The position numbers and the translations under genes were made by a program. 64,000 nucleotides of DNA from an uncultured Burkholderiales bacterium (lineage in GTDB: Bacteria > Pseudomonadota > Gammaproteobacteria > Burkholderiales > Burkholderiaceae_C): positions 1-64,000 of the forward strand of contig CAISMH010000012.1 of assembly GCA_903886485.1 (NCBI GenBank), in the 5' to 3' direction. Shown here in pieces: positions 53,333 through 63,466 of this stretch. The notes beneath the pieces are model-generated. The model was given only the letters and a program-made list of their open reading frames with translations, ran no database searches and was not told the origin of the DNA. The stretch's first letter is position 1. Each line of letters opens with the position of its first letter.

Positions 53333-53426
53333 CTTGGTGTCTGCTGGACAGAGGGCTGCTTTAGTTGGCCACTTTCCTATTTTCATTAGTTAACATAATA
53401 TACATCGTATGAATTGTTAAAAATAC

Positions 53427-54356
53427 TCAGTGGCCATCATGGGCCCATAACAACAAGGCATCACGGCCTTCAACCACCAAGTCAATCTTGTGTCCAACGG
53501 GCAAACACAGCTTGGTGGGCACGTGGCCAAAGGGCAAATCGGTGAGCACTGGCGTTTTGATGTGTGAACGCAACCAATCGACCACGCTTTGCAACTTAAA
53601 GCCTTTGTCGTGGGCCGTGAGTTTGTAGTTGCTAAATTGGCCGAACACCACCGCTTTTTGCTGCGCCAAAACGCCAGCATGCAGCAGTTGCGTCAACATG
53701 CGTTCAATGCGGTATGGGTGTTCGCCCACATCTTCCAAGAACAACACACCATGTTTAATTAGCGGGAAATAGGGCGTGCCCAGCAATGACACCAACACGG
53801 ACAAATTCCCACCCCACAACACCGCGTCGTGCGCCCAAACGCCGGGACGACGTTTGGCATGCGCAGCTGCACACGCGATGGAGAAGTGCCACCCTGCGCC
53901 TTCGCCCTGCCCGCTGACCATGTCATCAAAGCACGCTTCCATAATGTCGTCGGGTTGCTCCGCGCCAAAGTCTTCACCCAATGCAGGGCCCGCCCATGTG
54001 ACCGCCCCCGTTTGGGCCAGCAAGGCATTTTGAAACGCAGTGAAGTCGCTCAGGCCGACAAACTGCGTACCTTTGGCAATGGCTTTGGCGACATGTTTGT
54101 ATTTGATACCCGGCAGGATGCGTGTCAGCCCATAGCCGCCCCTTGAGATCAAAGCCACGTCGGCACCACTGTCTGCTGCTCTGTGAATAGCGGCCAAGCG
54201 TGTGGCATCGTCACCGGCAAAACGGGTGTGGCTGCTGAGAGCGTCCGCATCCAGTTCAACCGCATGACCAAGTTGTTCTAGGCGCTTCACGCCGCGTTTG
54301 AAAGCCGCCTTGTCGCGCACAGCGCCGCTGGGAGAATAAATGTAGATGTGAGCCAT
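53427..54356 (-). CDS. ldcA: LD-carboxypeptidase
   Basis: Serine peptidase of family S66 that removes D-Ala from murein tetrapeptides during recycling. The 309-residue protein has the catalytic Ser103 in FVGLSDFTAF, Glu208 in LFLEDVGEHPYRIERML and His278 in LPFGHVPTK; ISRGGYGLTRIL precedes the nucleophile. No signal peptide, consistent with a cytoplasmic enzyme. The start at 54356 gives the family N-terminus. GACAAT lies six bases ahead, so it may have its own promoter despite following the methyltransferase gene by 36 bp. Confidence 0.92.
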   Translation of the reverse strand: MAHIYIYSPSGAVRDKAAFKRGVKRLEQLGHAVELDADALSSHTRFAGDDATRLAAIHRAADSGADVALISRGGYGLTRILPGIKYKHVAKAIAKGTQFVGLSDFTAFQNALLAQTGAVTWAGPALGEDFGAEQPDDIMEACFDDMVSGQGEGAGWHFSIACAAAHAKRRPGVWAHDAVLWGGNLSVLVSLLGTPYFPLIKHGVLFLEDVGEHPYRIERMLTQLLHAGVLAQQKAVVFGQFSNYKLTAHDKGFKLQSVVDWLRSHIKTPVLTDLPFGHVPTKLCLPVGHKIDLVVEGRDALLLWAHDGH

Positions 54357-54362
54357 GCCAAT

Positions 54363-54368
54363 ATTGTC
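54363..54368 (-). promoter_or_regulatory. Possible -10 (GACAAT) of ldcA
   Basis: Minus-strand GACAAT ends six bases before the ldcA ATG. It resembles the element before selO and would give a leaderless message. No clear -35. Confidence 0.3.
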
Positions 54369-54392
54369 GCGGGAAATTGATGCGTGACTCAC

Positions 54393-55067
54393 TCAGGCAC
54401 GTTTGTAATGCAGCAAACGCCCTCGGTACGCACTCAAGTCTTGCAAAGGTTCGTTGAGGATGATTTCGGACACGCCAAACCCCATGCGTGCCATGTCTTT
54501 GTGAAACGCGCTGCGGTTGCCACGGTTGGGGTCCACGATCAGCACTTCTGCGCCCTCTGCCGCGTGTTCTTGAATAAAGCCCGATAGCTGCGCAGGGTGA
54601 CTGCGCTCGTACAGCACATCACTGGCCATGAGCAAATCAAAATCGCCCAGCCCTTTGTTCACCCTGCCCCAATTGCCTGTTTCGTAGTGCAAGGGTGGCA
54701 GTCCATTCAAACGCACATTGGCTTTTAAAAAAGTTTCCGTCAATGGGTGGCAATCGCTGGCGGTGATATTGCCTTCACGGCGATGCACCACCAGACTGGC
54801 CAACCCCAAGCCGCAGCCCACCTCGAGCACTCGCTTGCCTTTGAGATCCCATGTCTGCATCAAGTCAGCCAACTTTTGCGCCGAGGGCCACACCAAACCA
54901 AATAAGGGCCACGTGGCCGATGAAATACCGGCATCCAACGCGAGGTCGAGAGGGTCATAAAACTGCTGTTTGTCTAACAGCGAGCGAATTTGTAAATCAG
55001 CACCCCCTCCGACACCGACCCTCTGAAACTTCACTTCGTAACCGATGGGTGGTGTGGCGTCTGGCAT
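54393..55067 (-). CDS. Class I SAM-dependent methyltransferase (Methyltransf_16-like)
   Basis: A 224-residue methyltransferase. Motif I is RVLEVGCGLGLASLVV, preceded by WPSAQKLADLM, and DLLMASDVLYERSHPAQL serves as motif IV; this D-V-L-Y pattern is seen in the FAM86/METTL lysine methyltransferase-like group. A protein substrate is therefore plausible but not shown. It follows the tadA gene by 2 bp. Confidence 0.8.
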   Translation of the reverse strand: MPDATPPIGYEVKFQRVGVGGGADLQIRSLLDKQQFYDPLDLALDAGISSATWPLFGLVWPSAQKLADLMQTWDLKGKRVLEVGCGLGLASLVVHRREGNITASDCHPLTETFLKANVRLNGLPPLHYETGNWGRVNKGLGDFDLLMASDVLYERSHPAQLSGFIQEHAAEGAEVLIVDPNRGNRSAFHKDMARMGFGVSEIILNEPLQDLSAYRGRLLHYKRA

Positions 55068-55069
55068 GT

Positions 55070-56086
55070 TTAACTTCGTATCGGAGGCGGCGCAGGTGCG
55101 CGCCCCGCCAGCAAGGTGCGCAAGGCACGGGGACCGGCCATATGGCCTGTGTCTGGGTAAGGAGCATCACGCAATGGCGCAGACAAGGCGCTCGGTTCAA
55201 GCCATTGAATAGGCAGCGTCAAGCCAGACAGCAAGGGCGCCATCTCGCGCGGCGCATGCACACCGACAGCATGTGTGAGCGCCAAAAACTCACGCAACAC
55301 TTGGGCATGCCAAGCCATGCGATGTGCGGCTATTTTTTTAGGCTTGTCTGACAAGCCAAAGCCGATCAAGTCCAAAGCCACCACAGGCTCGGTGGATTGC
55401 AACTGGGCCGCGTACTGCACACTCCAGCCATCGAGCCCATGCACATACATGTGCGGGGCAACTTGCGCGTCTTGTCGGTTGTCAAACCAATGCAGGCGCA
55501 GGCCCTCTAAGGCCGGCAAATCTGTGGTGAAGTGCGACAGCGGCCATGGCACATCCAGCCCCTCCAATGCACTGTCAGGCGTGCGCAAAGCATCTTCACG
55601 CAAAGGCACTTTTTGGCGTTGTTGCGCTGCGCGGCGTTGCTCAAAAAAATCTTGCAACACCTGCGCACAGGCCTGGGCCAACACACCGCCCGTCAACTGG
55701 GTTTGGTGGTTGAGTTGTGCGTGGTCAAAAACATTGAGCACCGAGCCTGCCGCGCCCGTTTTGGGCTCGTTCGCACCAAACACCACGCGCTTGAAACGCG
55801 CATGCAAAGCCGCGCCACTGCACATGGCGCAAGGCTCCAGCGTCACATACAAGGTGCAGTCGTCTAAGCGGTAGTTGCCAAGTGCTGCAGCGGCCGCACG
55901 GATGGCATTGACTTCGGCATGTGCCGTCGGGTCATGCTTGGCCAGCGGTGTATTGCGGCCCTTTGCAATCACCTGCCCTGCCCTCACCACGACGGCGCCT
56001 ACGGGCACTTCACCCGCATCCGCGGCAATCTGCGCTTGGAGCAGGGCCAGTTGCATGAAGCCCACGTCTTCGGGCGAATGCGTCAT
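55070..56086 (-). CDS. tadA: tRNA adenosine-34 deaminase fused to a degenerate hydrolase-like domain
   Basis: Residues 1-155 are a complete TadA: PTAHAEVNAI with zinc ligand His56 and proton shuttle Glu58, and LEPCAMCSGA with Cys86 and Cys89. TadA makes inosine at the wobble base of tRNA-Arg(ACG). Residues 160-338 form an extra domain: DLPALEGLRLHWFDN, MYVHGLDGW and VVALDLIGFGLSDKPKK are the N-terminal strands and motifs of a haloalkane-dehalogenase-type alpha/beta hydrolase, and APYPDTGHMAGPRALRTLL is like its C-terminal part, but the nucleophile elbow and cap domain are missing. E. coli TadA is about half this length. The start at 56086 overlaps the PaiB-like stop by 4 bp. Confidence 0.9.
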   Translation of the reverse strand: MTHSPEDVGFMQLALLQAQIAADAGEVPVGAVVVRAGQVIAKGRNTPLAKHDPTAHAEVNAIRAAAAALGNYRLDDCTLYVTLEPCAMCSGAALHARFKRVVFGANEPKTGAAGSVLNVFDHAQLNHQTQLTGGVLAQACAQVLQDFFEQRRAAQQRQKVPLREDALRTPDSALEGLDVPWPLSHFTTDLPALEGLRLHWFDNRQDAQVAPHMYVHGLDGWSVQYAAQLQSTEPVVALDLIGFGLSDKPKKIAAHRMAWHAQVLREFLALTHAVGVHAPREMAPLLSGLTLPIQWLEPSALSAPLRDAPYPDTGHMAGPRALRTLLAGRAPAPPPIRS

Positions 56087-56703
56087 GGGGCAACCATGCC
56101 GAGCTTGACCATCCACTCCGCCAACGCTTGTTCATCAGGTGTGCCCTTGGCATACGCGGCATACATAGACGCGTGGGATTCAGGTCGGTGTTGGTTGAGT
56201 TTGAGCTTGCATTGCAGCTCGGTGATGCGCAACTCAAACGCCACAATGCCATTGAGCATCTTGTGTTGGTAGTCTTCACCCAAGCCGCGCCATTGTTCGG
56301 CATAAGGCGGTTCGTGGTCGCCGATGAGTTGTTTGAGCAAGCGGTCTTTGGCTTGCGCGTCTTCCACCAAACTCGCCTCCACCTTGGCGTGTACGGCCAA
56401 ATAGCTCCACGTGGGCACACGCGTGAGGTCTGGATACACCTTGGGTGACATATAGGCTTGCGGCCCCATGAACGTCACCACGGCTTGTGGCCGCGCTTGC
56501 AGATAGCGCCAATGTGGGTTGGCTCTGGCGCAGTGACCTAGCAACACGTGCTGGCCACCGACTTGCGTCAAGTGGAGGGGTAAGTGCGAGACAAAGGGGA
56601 GCCCGTCGTCATCCACGCTGATCAGGCTTGCAAAGGGATACGCTCTTAGGAGTTCGAGCGTATGAGCCTCATCCTTGGCTTTGAACTGCGCTGGCAGATA
56701 CAC
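56083..56703 (-). CDS. FMN-binding PaiB-family protein
   Basis: A 206-residue flavin-binding split-barrel protein of the PaiB group: MYLPAQFKAKDEAHTLELLR, PFASLISVDDDGLPFVSHLP, and PTWSYLAVHAK are characteristic. PaiB of Bacillus was described as a negative regulator, but most members may simply bind FMN or heme. It follows the VOC gene by 8 bp and overlaps tadA. Confidence 0.88.
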   Translation of the reverse strand: MYLPAQFKAKDEAHTLELLRAYPFASLISVDDDGLPFVSHLPLHLTQVGGQHVLLGHCARANPHWRYLQARPQAVVTFMGPQAYMSPKVYPDLTRVPTWSYLAVHAKVEASLVEDAQAKDRLLKQLIGDHEPPYAEQWRGLGEDYQHKMLNGIVAFELRITELQCKLKLNQHRPESHASMYAAYAKGTPDEQALAEWMVKLGMVAP

Positions 56704-56711
56704 AAGCAGCC

Positions 56712-57083
56712 TTAGCTTTGGCGGCTGAACGCTGCGATTTTGTTGCCATCCAAATCGCGGAAATAGCAGCCGTAATAGCCGCTACCGCGCAAACCGGGGG
56801 CGCCTTCGTCAGTGCCGCCCAATGCCAATGCTTTGGCGTGTAAGGCGTCGACCAGTGCTTGGCTGGCGACTGTCAAGGCGACCATCGTGCCATTGCCCAC
56901 CGTGGCAGGCTGACCATCAAAAGGCTTGAGCACGCTGAACATGGGTTGGCCAGGCTTCACGCCCCAACCAATGCCGCGCTCTAACTCAAAGAAACGTTTG
57001 CCATCGATCAACGCAAACAACGCGTCATAAAACGCAGCTGCGCGGGGCAAATCGTTGGTGCCAATACTGGTGTGACTGATCAT
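56712..57083 (-). CDS. VOC (glyoxalase/bleomycin-resistance fold) family protein
   Basis: A 123-residue single VOC module: ISHTSIGTNDLPRAAAFYDA, then WGVKPGQPMFSV and YYGCYFRDLDGNKIAAF. A pair of half-barrels, likely a homodimer with a metal site; substrate unknown. AAGAGG precedes the ATG. First gene of VOC-PaiB-tadA-methyltransferase. Confidence 0.85.
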   Translation of the reverse strand: MISHTSIGTNDLPRAAAFYDALFALIDGKRFFELERGIGWGVKPGQPMFSVLKPFDGQPATVGNGTMVALTVASQALVDALHAKALALGGTDEGAPGLRGSGYYGCYFRDLDGNKIAAFSRQS

Positions 57084-57137
57084 GCGAGCCTCTTGGTAAA
57101 TTGCCTCACGGCAACAGACCGCAAGGCGGTTGCGAAT

Positions 57138-57395
57138 TTAGAAACGGCGTTTGGCTGCTGGGCCAGGGCCCTTGCCTTCGATGTGACGGAAAGTCACACG
57201 GGCTTTGTTCATGTCGTAGGGTGACAGTTCGACCGTGACTTTGTCACCTTCGATGATGCGAATGCGGTGCAGGCGCATTTTGCCTGCGGTGTATGCGATC
57301 AGTGAGTGACCGTTTTCTAAGGTGACGCGGTAGCGAGAGTCGGGCAAGACCTCGGTCACGACACCCTTCATTTCGATCATTTCTTCTTTTGCCAT
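57138..57395 (-). CDS. infA: Translation initiation factor IF-1 (long-tailed copy)
   Basis: S1-like OB-fold factor binding the ribosomal A site at initiation: [40 protein letters not shown], then [13 protein letters not shown]. It is 85 residues, with a basic Gly/Pro tail ([15 protein letters not shown]) beyond the usual 72-residue end. Betaproteobacteria often have a second infA of this form besides the one in the ribosomal protein cluster, and its position beside guaA instead of rpmJ supports that. Start chosen at MAKEE; the extension to 57473 is unconserved. Confidence 0.92.
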   Translation of the reverse strand: MAKEEMIEMKGVVTEVLPDSRYRVTLENGHSLIAYTAGKMRLHRIRIIEGDKVTVELSPYDMNKARVTFRHIEGKGPGPAAKRRF

Positions 57396-57492
57396 GTACT
57401 CGGTGTTCTCTAATTTAAAAATCAAGCCCAAAACGGGCGCTTTGCCAACAGCCTCCGATTGTAGGCGGTTCACGCTGGCGCTGATTGTTTCG

Positions 57493-59109
57493 TCATTCCC
57501 ACTCGATTGTGGCCGGTGGTTTCGAAGACACGTCGTAGGTCACTCGGTTGATGCCACGCACTTCATTGATGATGCGACCAGACACTTTCTTGAGCAGCGC
57601 GTAAGGCAACTCGGCCCAGTCGGCCGTCATGAAGTCGCTGGTTTGCACAGCGCGTAAGGCCACCACGTAGTCGTAGGTGCGGCCGTCTCCCATCACGCCC
57701 ACGCTCTTGACGGGCAAGAACACAGTGAACGCTTGGCTGGTCAAGTCGTACCAAGTTTTGCCTGTGGCTTCATCTTTGAAGTTGTGCAGCTCTTCGATAA
57801 AGATGGCATCCGCACGGCGCAGCAAGTCGGCGTAGTCTTTTTTCACTTCACCCAGAATACGCACGCCCAAGCCGGGGCCTGGAAAGGGGTGGCGATACAC
57901 CATCTCGCGAGGCAGGCCAAGTGCCACACCCAACTCGCGCACTTCGTCTTTGAACAGTTCGCGCAAGGGCTCCAAGAGCTTCAAGCCCAATTGCTCAGGC
58001 AATCCACCCACGTTGTGGTGACTCTTGATCGTCACAGCTTTCTTGCTCTTGGCACCACCGGACTCAATCACATCGGGGTAAATCGTGCCTTGGGCGAGGA
58101 AGGTGGCGCCTTTATGCCCACCATCGCCCGCCTTGAGCTTGGCGGCTTGTTCTTTGAACACGTCCACAAACAAGCCGCCGATGATTTTGCGTTTGGCTTC
58201 TGGCTCGCTCACGCCCGCCAACTTGCCCAAGAACAAATCGCTGGCGTCCACGCGAATCACGTGTGCGTGCAACTTGCCCACAAACATGTCCATCACCATG
58301 TCGCCTTCGTTCAGACGCAGCAAGCCGTGGTCCACAAACACACAGGTGAGTTTGTCGCCAATGGCGCGGTGAATCAGGGCTGCGGCTACCGACGAATCCA
58401 CGCCACCGGAGAGGCCCAAGATGACCTCTTCGTCACCCACTTGTTGGCGTATGGCAGCCACCGCTTCTTCGATGTAGTCGCCCATGATCCAGTCAGGGCG
58501 TGTGCCGCAGATGTCCAACACAAATCGGTTCAACAAGGCTTGGCCTTGCACCGTGTGCGTCACTTCGGGGTGGAACTGCACCGCATAAAACTTGCGCGCT
58601 TCATCGGCCATGCCTGCAATGGGGCAAGACGGTGTGGACGCCATCACCTTGAAGCCTTCCGGCAACTGCGTGACCTTGTCGCCGTGGCTCATCCACACTT
58701 TGAGCATGCCGTGGCCCTCTGGCGTGTTGAAGTCCTCAATGCCTTTGAGTAACTCGGTGTGGCCGTGGGCTCGCACTTCGGCATAGCCAAACTCGCGGGT
58801 GGTGCCCGCCTCCACCTTGCCGCCCAACTGGGTGGCCATGGTTTGCATGCCATAGCAAATGCCCAGCACAGGCAGACCTAGCTCAAACACCGCATCGGGT
58901 GCGCGGTCATCCACCTCGTACACGCTGGCGTGGCTGCCTGACAAGATGATGCCTTTCAAGTTGCCGTCTTTGGCGTACGCACGCACCCAGTCACTGGTCA
59001 CATCACAAGGATGAACCTCACAAAACACATGGGCCTCGCGCACACGGCGGGCAATCAGTTGGGTCACTTGTGAACCGAAATCGAGAATGAGGATTTTTTG
59101 GTGCGACAT
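57493..59109 (-). CDS. guaA: GMP synthase (glutamine-hydrolysing)
   Basis: Amidates XMP to GMP. The 538-residue protein has the N-terminal class I glutamine amidotransferase with Cys85 in [10 protein letters not shown] and an HPE-type His in FHPEVTHTV, the PP-loop ATP site [15 protein letters not shown], and the C-terminal dimerisation domain ([15 protein letters not shown]). It follows guaB by 92 bp, separated by a strong terminator and a second hairpin. No Shine-Dalgarno sequence is visible: the six-T run lies directly before the ATG. Confidence 0.97.
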   Translation of the reverse strand: MSHQKILILDFGSQVTQLIARRVREAHVFCEVHPCDVTSDWVRAYAKDGNLKGIILSGSHASVYEVDDRAPDAVFELGLPVLGICYGMQTMATQLGGKVEAGTTREFGYAEVRAHGHTELLKGIEDFNTPEGHGMLKVWMSHGDKVTQLPEGFKVMASTPSCPIAGMADEARKFYAVQFHPEVTHTVQGQALLNRFVLDICGTRPDWIMGDYIEEAVAAIRQQVGDEEVILGLSGGVDSSVAAALIHRAIGDKLTCVFVDHGLLRLNEGDMVMDMFVGKLHAHVIRVDASDLFLGKLAGVSEPEAKRKIIGGLFVDVFKEQAAKLKAGDGGHKGATFLAQGTIYPDVIESGGAKSKKAVTIKSHHNVGGLPEQLGLKLLEPLRELFKDEVRELGVALGLPREMVYRHPFPGPGLGVRILGEVKKDYADLLRRADAIFIEELHNFKDEATGKTWYDLTSQAFTVFLPVKSVGVMGDGRTYDYVVALRAVQTSDFMTADWAELPYALLKKVSGRIINEVRGINRVTYDVSSKPPATIEWE

Positions 59110-59110
59110 A

Positions 59111-59135
59111 AATAAAAAAGGGCCGTCAGATGGCC
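59111..59135 (-). terminator. Terminator-like short hairpin abutting the guaA start
   Basis: On the minus strand GGCC, seven bases, GGCC are followed by CTTTTTTATTT and then the ATG of guaA at 59109. The stem is only 4 bp, so its strength is doubtful. It could be an attenuator or a remnant. Confidence 0.4.
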
Positions 59136-59149
59136 TAGGGTCTTATTGT

Positions 59150-59182
59150 CTCAAAAAACAAAGCCACCCCGAGAGGTGGCTT
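59150..59182 (-). terminator. Rho-independent terminator of guaB
   Basis: On the minus strand AAGCCACC, a six-base loop and GGTGGCTT (59161-59182) form a perfect 8-bp stem followed by TGTTTTTTGA. It starts 19 bases after the guaB stop. Confidence 0.88.
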
Positions 59183-59201
59183 GCTGGCGAATACTTCAGC
59201 T

Positions 59202-60698
<1,497 letters not shown>

Positions 60699-60731
60699 CG
60701 TAGCGACTTTGGCGTCCTTGTATACAGGGCG

Positions 60732-61751
60732 CTAACAGCGGTTGGCCAGCGGCAAATTCAACAACAAGTTTTGTGGCTTGAGCTTGAGTCGCTGGTTCGC
60801 GTCGACCGCCATGGCCAAGTAAACGGGCTTGCCGCGCACATCGGCCAGCATGTCGTTGGGCTCAACAAACTCTAGTTTGAACAGACACAGCAAGCGCTCC
60901 ATGCGTTCGGCATCGACGTCTTTGCCTTGATAGAGGTCGTTCAACACGCCGCTGGCTTGGGCATCCAAGCCCACATGCCACACCCAATGGTCGTCGTTGA
61001 TCTCGCGTTCTGTTTGTATGCGCACTTGCACACCCAAGAAATGCTGCACCCACTTGCTCATCACCTCGCACAGCGCGTTCAAAGCAGACTGGCCGCGATT
61101 GAGGCTAATGACCCAGTCAAAACTTTCACTGCGGGGCCAATAGGCCTCTTGGTTGTCGTCTTTGAGCACATCCAAGTCGACACTGCGCAGCTTGATACCG
61201 CCTTGTTGAAGCAGTTCGCCAATCGATCCAAAGCTGCCTTGCGTGGCATAGCGCTCGACCGTTTCGTCGTCTGCCGCCATGACGGCACCGTCTTCAAGCA
61301 CCGTGATTTTTTGGGTGTGCATCAGCATTTCAGCCGCTCGCGCCTGCATGGCGGAGGGCGCTTCACCCAGCACATGGCGCAACAGAATGTGGGTGACGTG
61401 CTGCACCAGCAACGGTGGTACGTCCACGCCCTCACCTTTGAACAAGGCAATGTAGCTGGCCTCTAGCGTCGGCAGCGTCGTGATGCGCTGGCGAAACCGC
61501 AGCCACACGGCGTAGTTGTCAGCGGCATCTTTGTCTTGTAACTGCGCCAGTTCGTTCGGCATCACTGCACGGCGCGGTTGCTCAACCAAGCTGTGGTGCA
61601 AAGCGATTTCAGCTGCGCATGAGGTAGGGATAGGGGCCAACTCAGGACGTTCCAGCAAGAAGCGTAAAAAGTCGTCGGTCACCACCAAATGGCCTGCCTC
61701 GTTGTGCGTCAGCAGTGTGTAGCCGCAGGTGGGCCAGAGTGGGTGTGTCAT
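60732..61751 (-). CDS. DUF6352 family protein
   Basis: A 339-residue cytoplasmic protein of unknown function. It starts [20 protein letters not shown], continues [20 protein letters not shown], and matches what I recall of DUF6352, a Burkholderiales-restricted family often next to rnfH and guaB. No catalytic motif or membrane segment is apparent. I choose the ATG at 61751, two bases after the rnfH stop; the frame continues upstream to 61871 only as a shadow. Confidence 0.75.
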   Translation of the reverse strand: MTHPLWPTCGYTLLTHNEAGHLVVTDDFLRFLLERPELAPIPTSCAAEIALHHSLVEQPRRAVMPNELAQLQDKDAADNYAVWLRFRQRITTLPTLEASYIALFKGEGVDVPPLLVQHVTHILLRHVLGEAPSAMQARAAEMLMHTQKITVLEDGAVMAADDETVERYATQGSFGSIGELLQQGGIKLRSVDLDVLKDDNQEAYWPRSESFDWVISLNRGQSALNALCEVMSKWVQHFLGVQVRIQTEREINDDHWVWHVGLDAQASGVLNDLYQGKDVDAERMERLLCLFKLEFVEPNDMLADVRGKPVYLAMAVDANQRLKLKPQNLLLNLPLANRC

Positions 61752-61753
61752 CG

Positions 61754-62113
61754 TCAATAGCCTGGTTTTGCACCGACTCGGCGCTTGGAGAACAAGCCTG
61801 CACGGCTGGTCCCTTGTTTTTGAAAGCGCTCGCGGCGCGCCACCTTGGGGTCCACCGTGAGGGGACGACAAATTTCGATGCGGTCTAAGTCACGCAGCAC
61901 ATGCTCCGGCGTGGTCTTGCGACCCCAAATGCACACGGCAAAGGCGTCAGATTGACTCACATCAATTTCCGGAAACTCGGTCAACACGCCACTTTGTTGC
62001 AAGGCTTGCCACACGGTCACACCAGCAGCAATCGACAACACGCGTTCATGCACCACACGGGGTGCAGGTGCATACATCAAGGTAATGTGGATGGTGGTGT
62101 TTGCCGTGTTCAC
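61754..62113 (-). CDS. rnfH: RnfH family ubiquitin-like protein
   Basis: A 119-residue beta-grasp protein: ITLMYAPAPRVVHERVLSIA, VWQALQQSGVLTEFPEID, FAVCIWGRKTTPEHVLRDLD, RIEICRPLTVDPKVARRERF, typical of RnfH (UPF0125, PasI). It has a basic C-terminal tail. RnfH is named for nitrogen-fixation electron transport clusters, but its function here is unclear. Its ATG overlaps the ratA stop by 4 bp. Confidence 0.93.
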   Translation of the reverse strand: MNTANTTIHITLMYAPAPRVVHERVLSIAAGVTVWQALQQSGVLTEFPEIDVSQSDAFAVCIWGRKTTPEHVLRDLDRIEICRPLTVDPKVARRERFQKQGTSRAGLFSKRRVGAKPGY

Positions 62114-62562
62114 GCGACGTACACCTGCTCTGCCCGCTTGACAAAGGCATCCACCAAGGTGGCGGCGATTTTGTCAAACACGGGACCCACCAAGGCGCCA
62201 AACATGCTTTCGAACGCATAGTTCAGCGTCAGCTCGATGCGACAGGCGCGCTGAGGCTCTTGGGTGTTGGGATCGAGCAGCGGGTGAAAGTCCCACGTGC
62301 CATCCAAGTGCTTGAAGGGGCCATCGACAAGCTCAAGTTTGACCTGACGACCTTCGCTGTGCACATTGCGCGTGGTGAAGCTTTTGTGAAAACCACCAAA
62401 GCTCATGCCTATCTCAGCCGTCGCGCCATCGGCGTGTGTTTCGAGCACACCCGCGCGGTCACACCAAGGCAAAAACTCCGGATAACGGGCCACATCGGTG
62501 ACCAACGCGAACATTTCTTCAGCGCTGAACCAAATAAGAACGGACTTGTGAACGGTTTTCAT
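62110..62562 (-). CDS. ratA: RatA/COQ10-type START-domain protein
   Basis: A 150-residue START-like lipid-binding protein: WFSAEEMFALVTDVARYPEF, LPWCDRAGVLE, GMSFGGFHKSFTTRNV and FESMFGALVGPVFDKIAATL. E. coli RatA (PasT) was described as a translation inhibitor; mitochondrial COQ10 and bacterial homologues bind ubiquinone, the more general role. Start at 62562. Divergent from smpB, 47 bp apart, as in E. coli. Confidence 0.92.
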   Translation of the reverse strand: MKTVHKSVLIWFSAEEMFALVTDVARYPEFLPWCDRAGVLETHADGATAEIGMSFGGFHKSFTTRNVHSEGRQVKLELVDGPFKHLDGTWDFHPLLDPNTQEPQRACRIELTLNYAFESMFGALVGPVFDKIAATLVDAFVKRAEQVYVA

Positions 62563-62609
62563 AGAATGGCCCACATTGTAAGAAGCTCTACTGTCCCCAC
62601 ATTTTCTAA

Positions 62610-63086
62610 ATGGCTACCAAAAAACCTGCAACTCCCTCACGCATCGCCGACAACAAAAAGGCGGCGTACAACTACTTCTTCGAAGAAAAGTTCGAGGCCG
62701 GCATGGTGCTGGAGGGCTGGGAGGTCAAGGCTGCGCGTGAGGGCAAGGTTCAACTCACAGACGGCTATGTGGTCATCCGCGATGGCGAGCTCTACTTGAT
62801 TGGTTGCCAAATCAACCCCCTGCACACCGCTTCCAGCCACGTCACGCCTGACAAAGTGCGCACCAAAAAACTGCTGATGAAGAAAGACGAAATCAAACGT
62901 CTCATTGGCAAGGTCGAGCAAAAAGGTCACACCCTCGTGCCCGTCAACCTGCATTGGAAGAACGGCAAGATCAAATGTGAAATCGCCTTGGCCAAGGGCA
63001 AGGCCGAGCACGACAAGCGCGACACCATCAAAGACCGCGAGGGCAAACGTGAGGTGGAGCGTGCGATGAAGTCGCGCAGCCGTTAA
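62610..63086 (+). CDS. smpB: SsrA-binding protein
   Basis: Partner of tmRNA in ribosome rescue. The 158-residue protein has the OB-fold core [77 protein letters not shown] and the basic tail ([20 protein letters not shown]) that becomes a helix in the decoding centre. Canonical length. The ssrA gene itself is not in the window. Confidence 0.97.
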   Translation: MATKKPATPSRIADNKKAAYNYFFEEKFEAGMVLEGWEVKAAREGKVQLTDGYVVIRDGELYLIGCQINPLHTASSHVTPDKVRTKKLLMKKDEIKRLIGKVEQKGHTLVPVNLHWKNGKIKCEIALAKGKAEHDKRDTIKDREGKREVERAMKSRSR

Positions 63087-63107
63087 ATCTGAACTCACTG
63101 CGCTCAG

Positions 63108-63137
63108 TTGACATGCGAGGTGTTACCTAGGTAATAT
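63108..63137 (+). promoter_or_regulatory. Promoter and palindromic operator of the parD-parE module
   Basis: Consensus TTGACA (63108-63113), 18 bases, then TAATAT (63132-63137). The perfect 12-bp palindrome TTACCTAGGTAA (63123-63134) lies between them and overlaps the -10, ideal for autorepression. The antitoxin ATG is 27 bases downstream with a GGAG site. Confidence 0.75.
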
Positions 63138-63163
63138 CTAGCTATTCCTCTCTGGAGTTAAGC

Positions 63164-63466
63164 ATGGCCACCCTCTCAGTCAAACTCTCCGACGCCACGC
63201 GAGACCGCGTACAAACTGCGGCACAAAATCTCGGACTAACACCCCATGCACTCATGGTGCACGCCATTGAAGACGCGGTTGAACAAGCTGAGACGCGTCA
63301 AACCCTGATTGAACAAGCACTCGCCTCACGCCAACGCGTGGCGCAAACGGGCTTGGTGGTAGACGGTGAGGCTTTTGGCGACTACCTCAAAGCAAAGGTG
63401 CGCGGTCAAGCTGCGAAGCGCCCAAAAGCCGTGGGCATTGAACACTTCATCACCAGCGGTAAATGA
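63164..63466 (+). CDS. ParD-like ribbon-helix-helix antitoxin
   Basis: A 100-residue protein: ATLSVKLSDATRDRVQTAAQ forms the beta-strand and first helix, LTPHALMVHAIEDAVEQAET the second helix of a ribbon-helix-helix domain. The Lys/Ala-rich C-terminus (KAKVRGQAAKRPKAVGIEHF) would bind the toxin. Its last 4 bp overlap the toxin start. Confidence 0.85.
   Translation: MATLSVKLSDATRDRVQTAAQNLGLTPHALMVHAIEDAVEQAETRQTLIEQALASRQRVAQTGLVVDGEAFGDYLKAKVRGQAAKRPKAVGIEHFITSGK

Noticed and set aside
57733..58752. Long plus-strand open frame (339 codons) opposite guaA
   Set aside because: Antisense shadow; guaA is complete and clear on the other strand. The same applies to the frames opposite guaB (59181-60155), smc (13234-14280) and ligA (16689-17639).
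62110..62113. ratA-rnfH as a fifth toxin-antitoxin system
   Set aside because: The pair has been called PasTI, but the START-domain ubiquinone-binding role of RatA homologues and the conserved smpB context make it a housekeeping pair, so I did not count it.
63087..63107. Hairpin after smpB as a terminator
   Set aside because: The repeat around CACTGCGCTCAG is imperfect and has no T-run.
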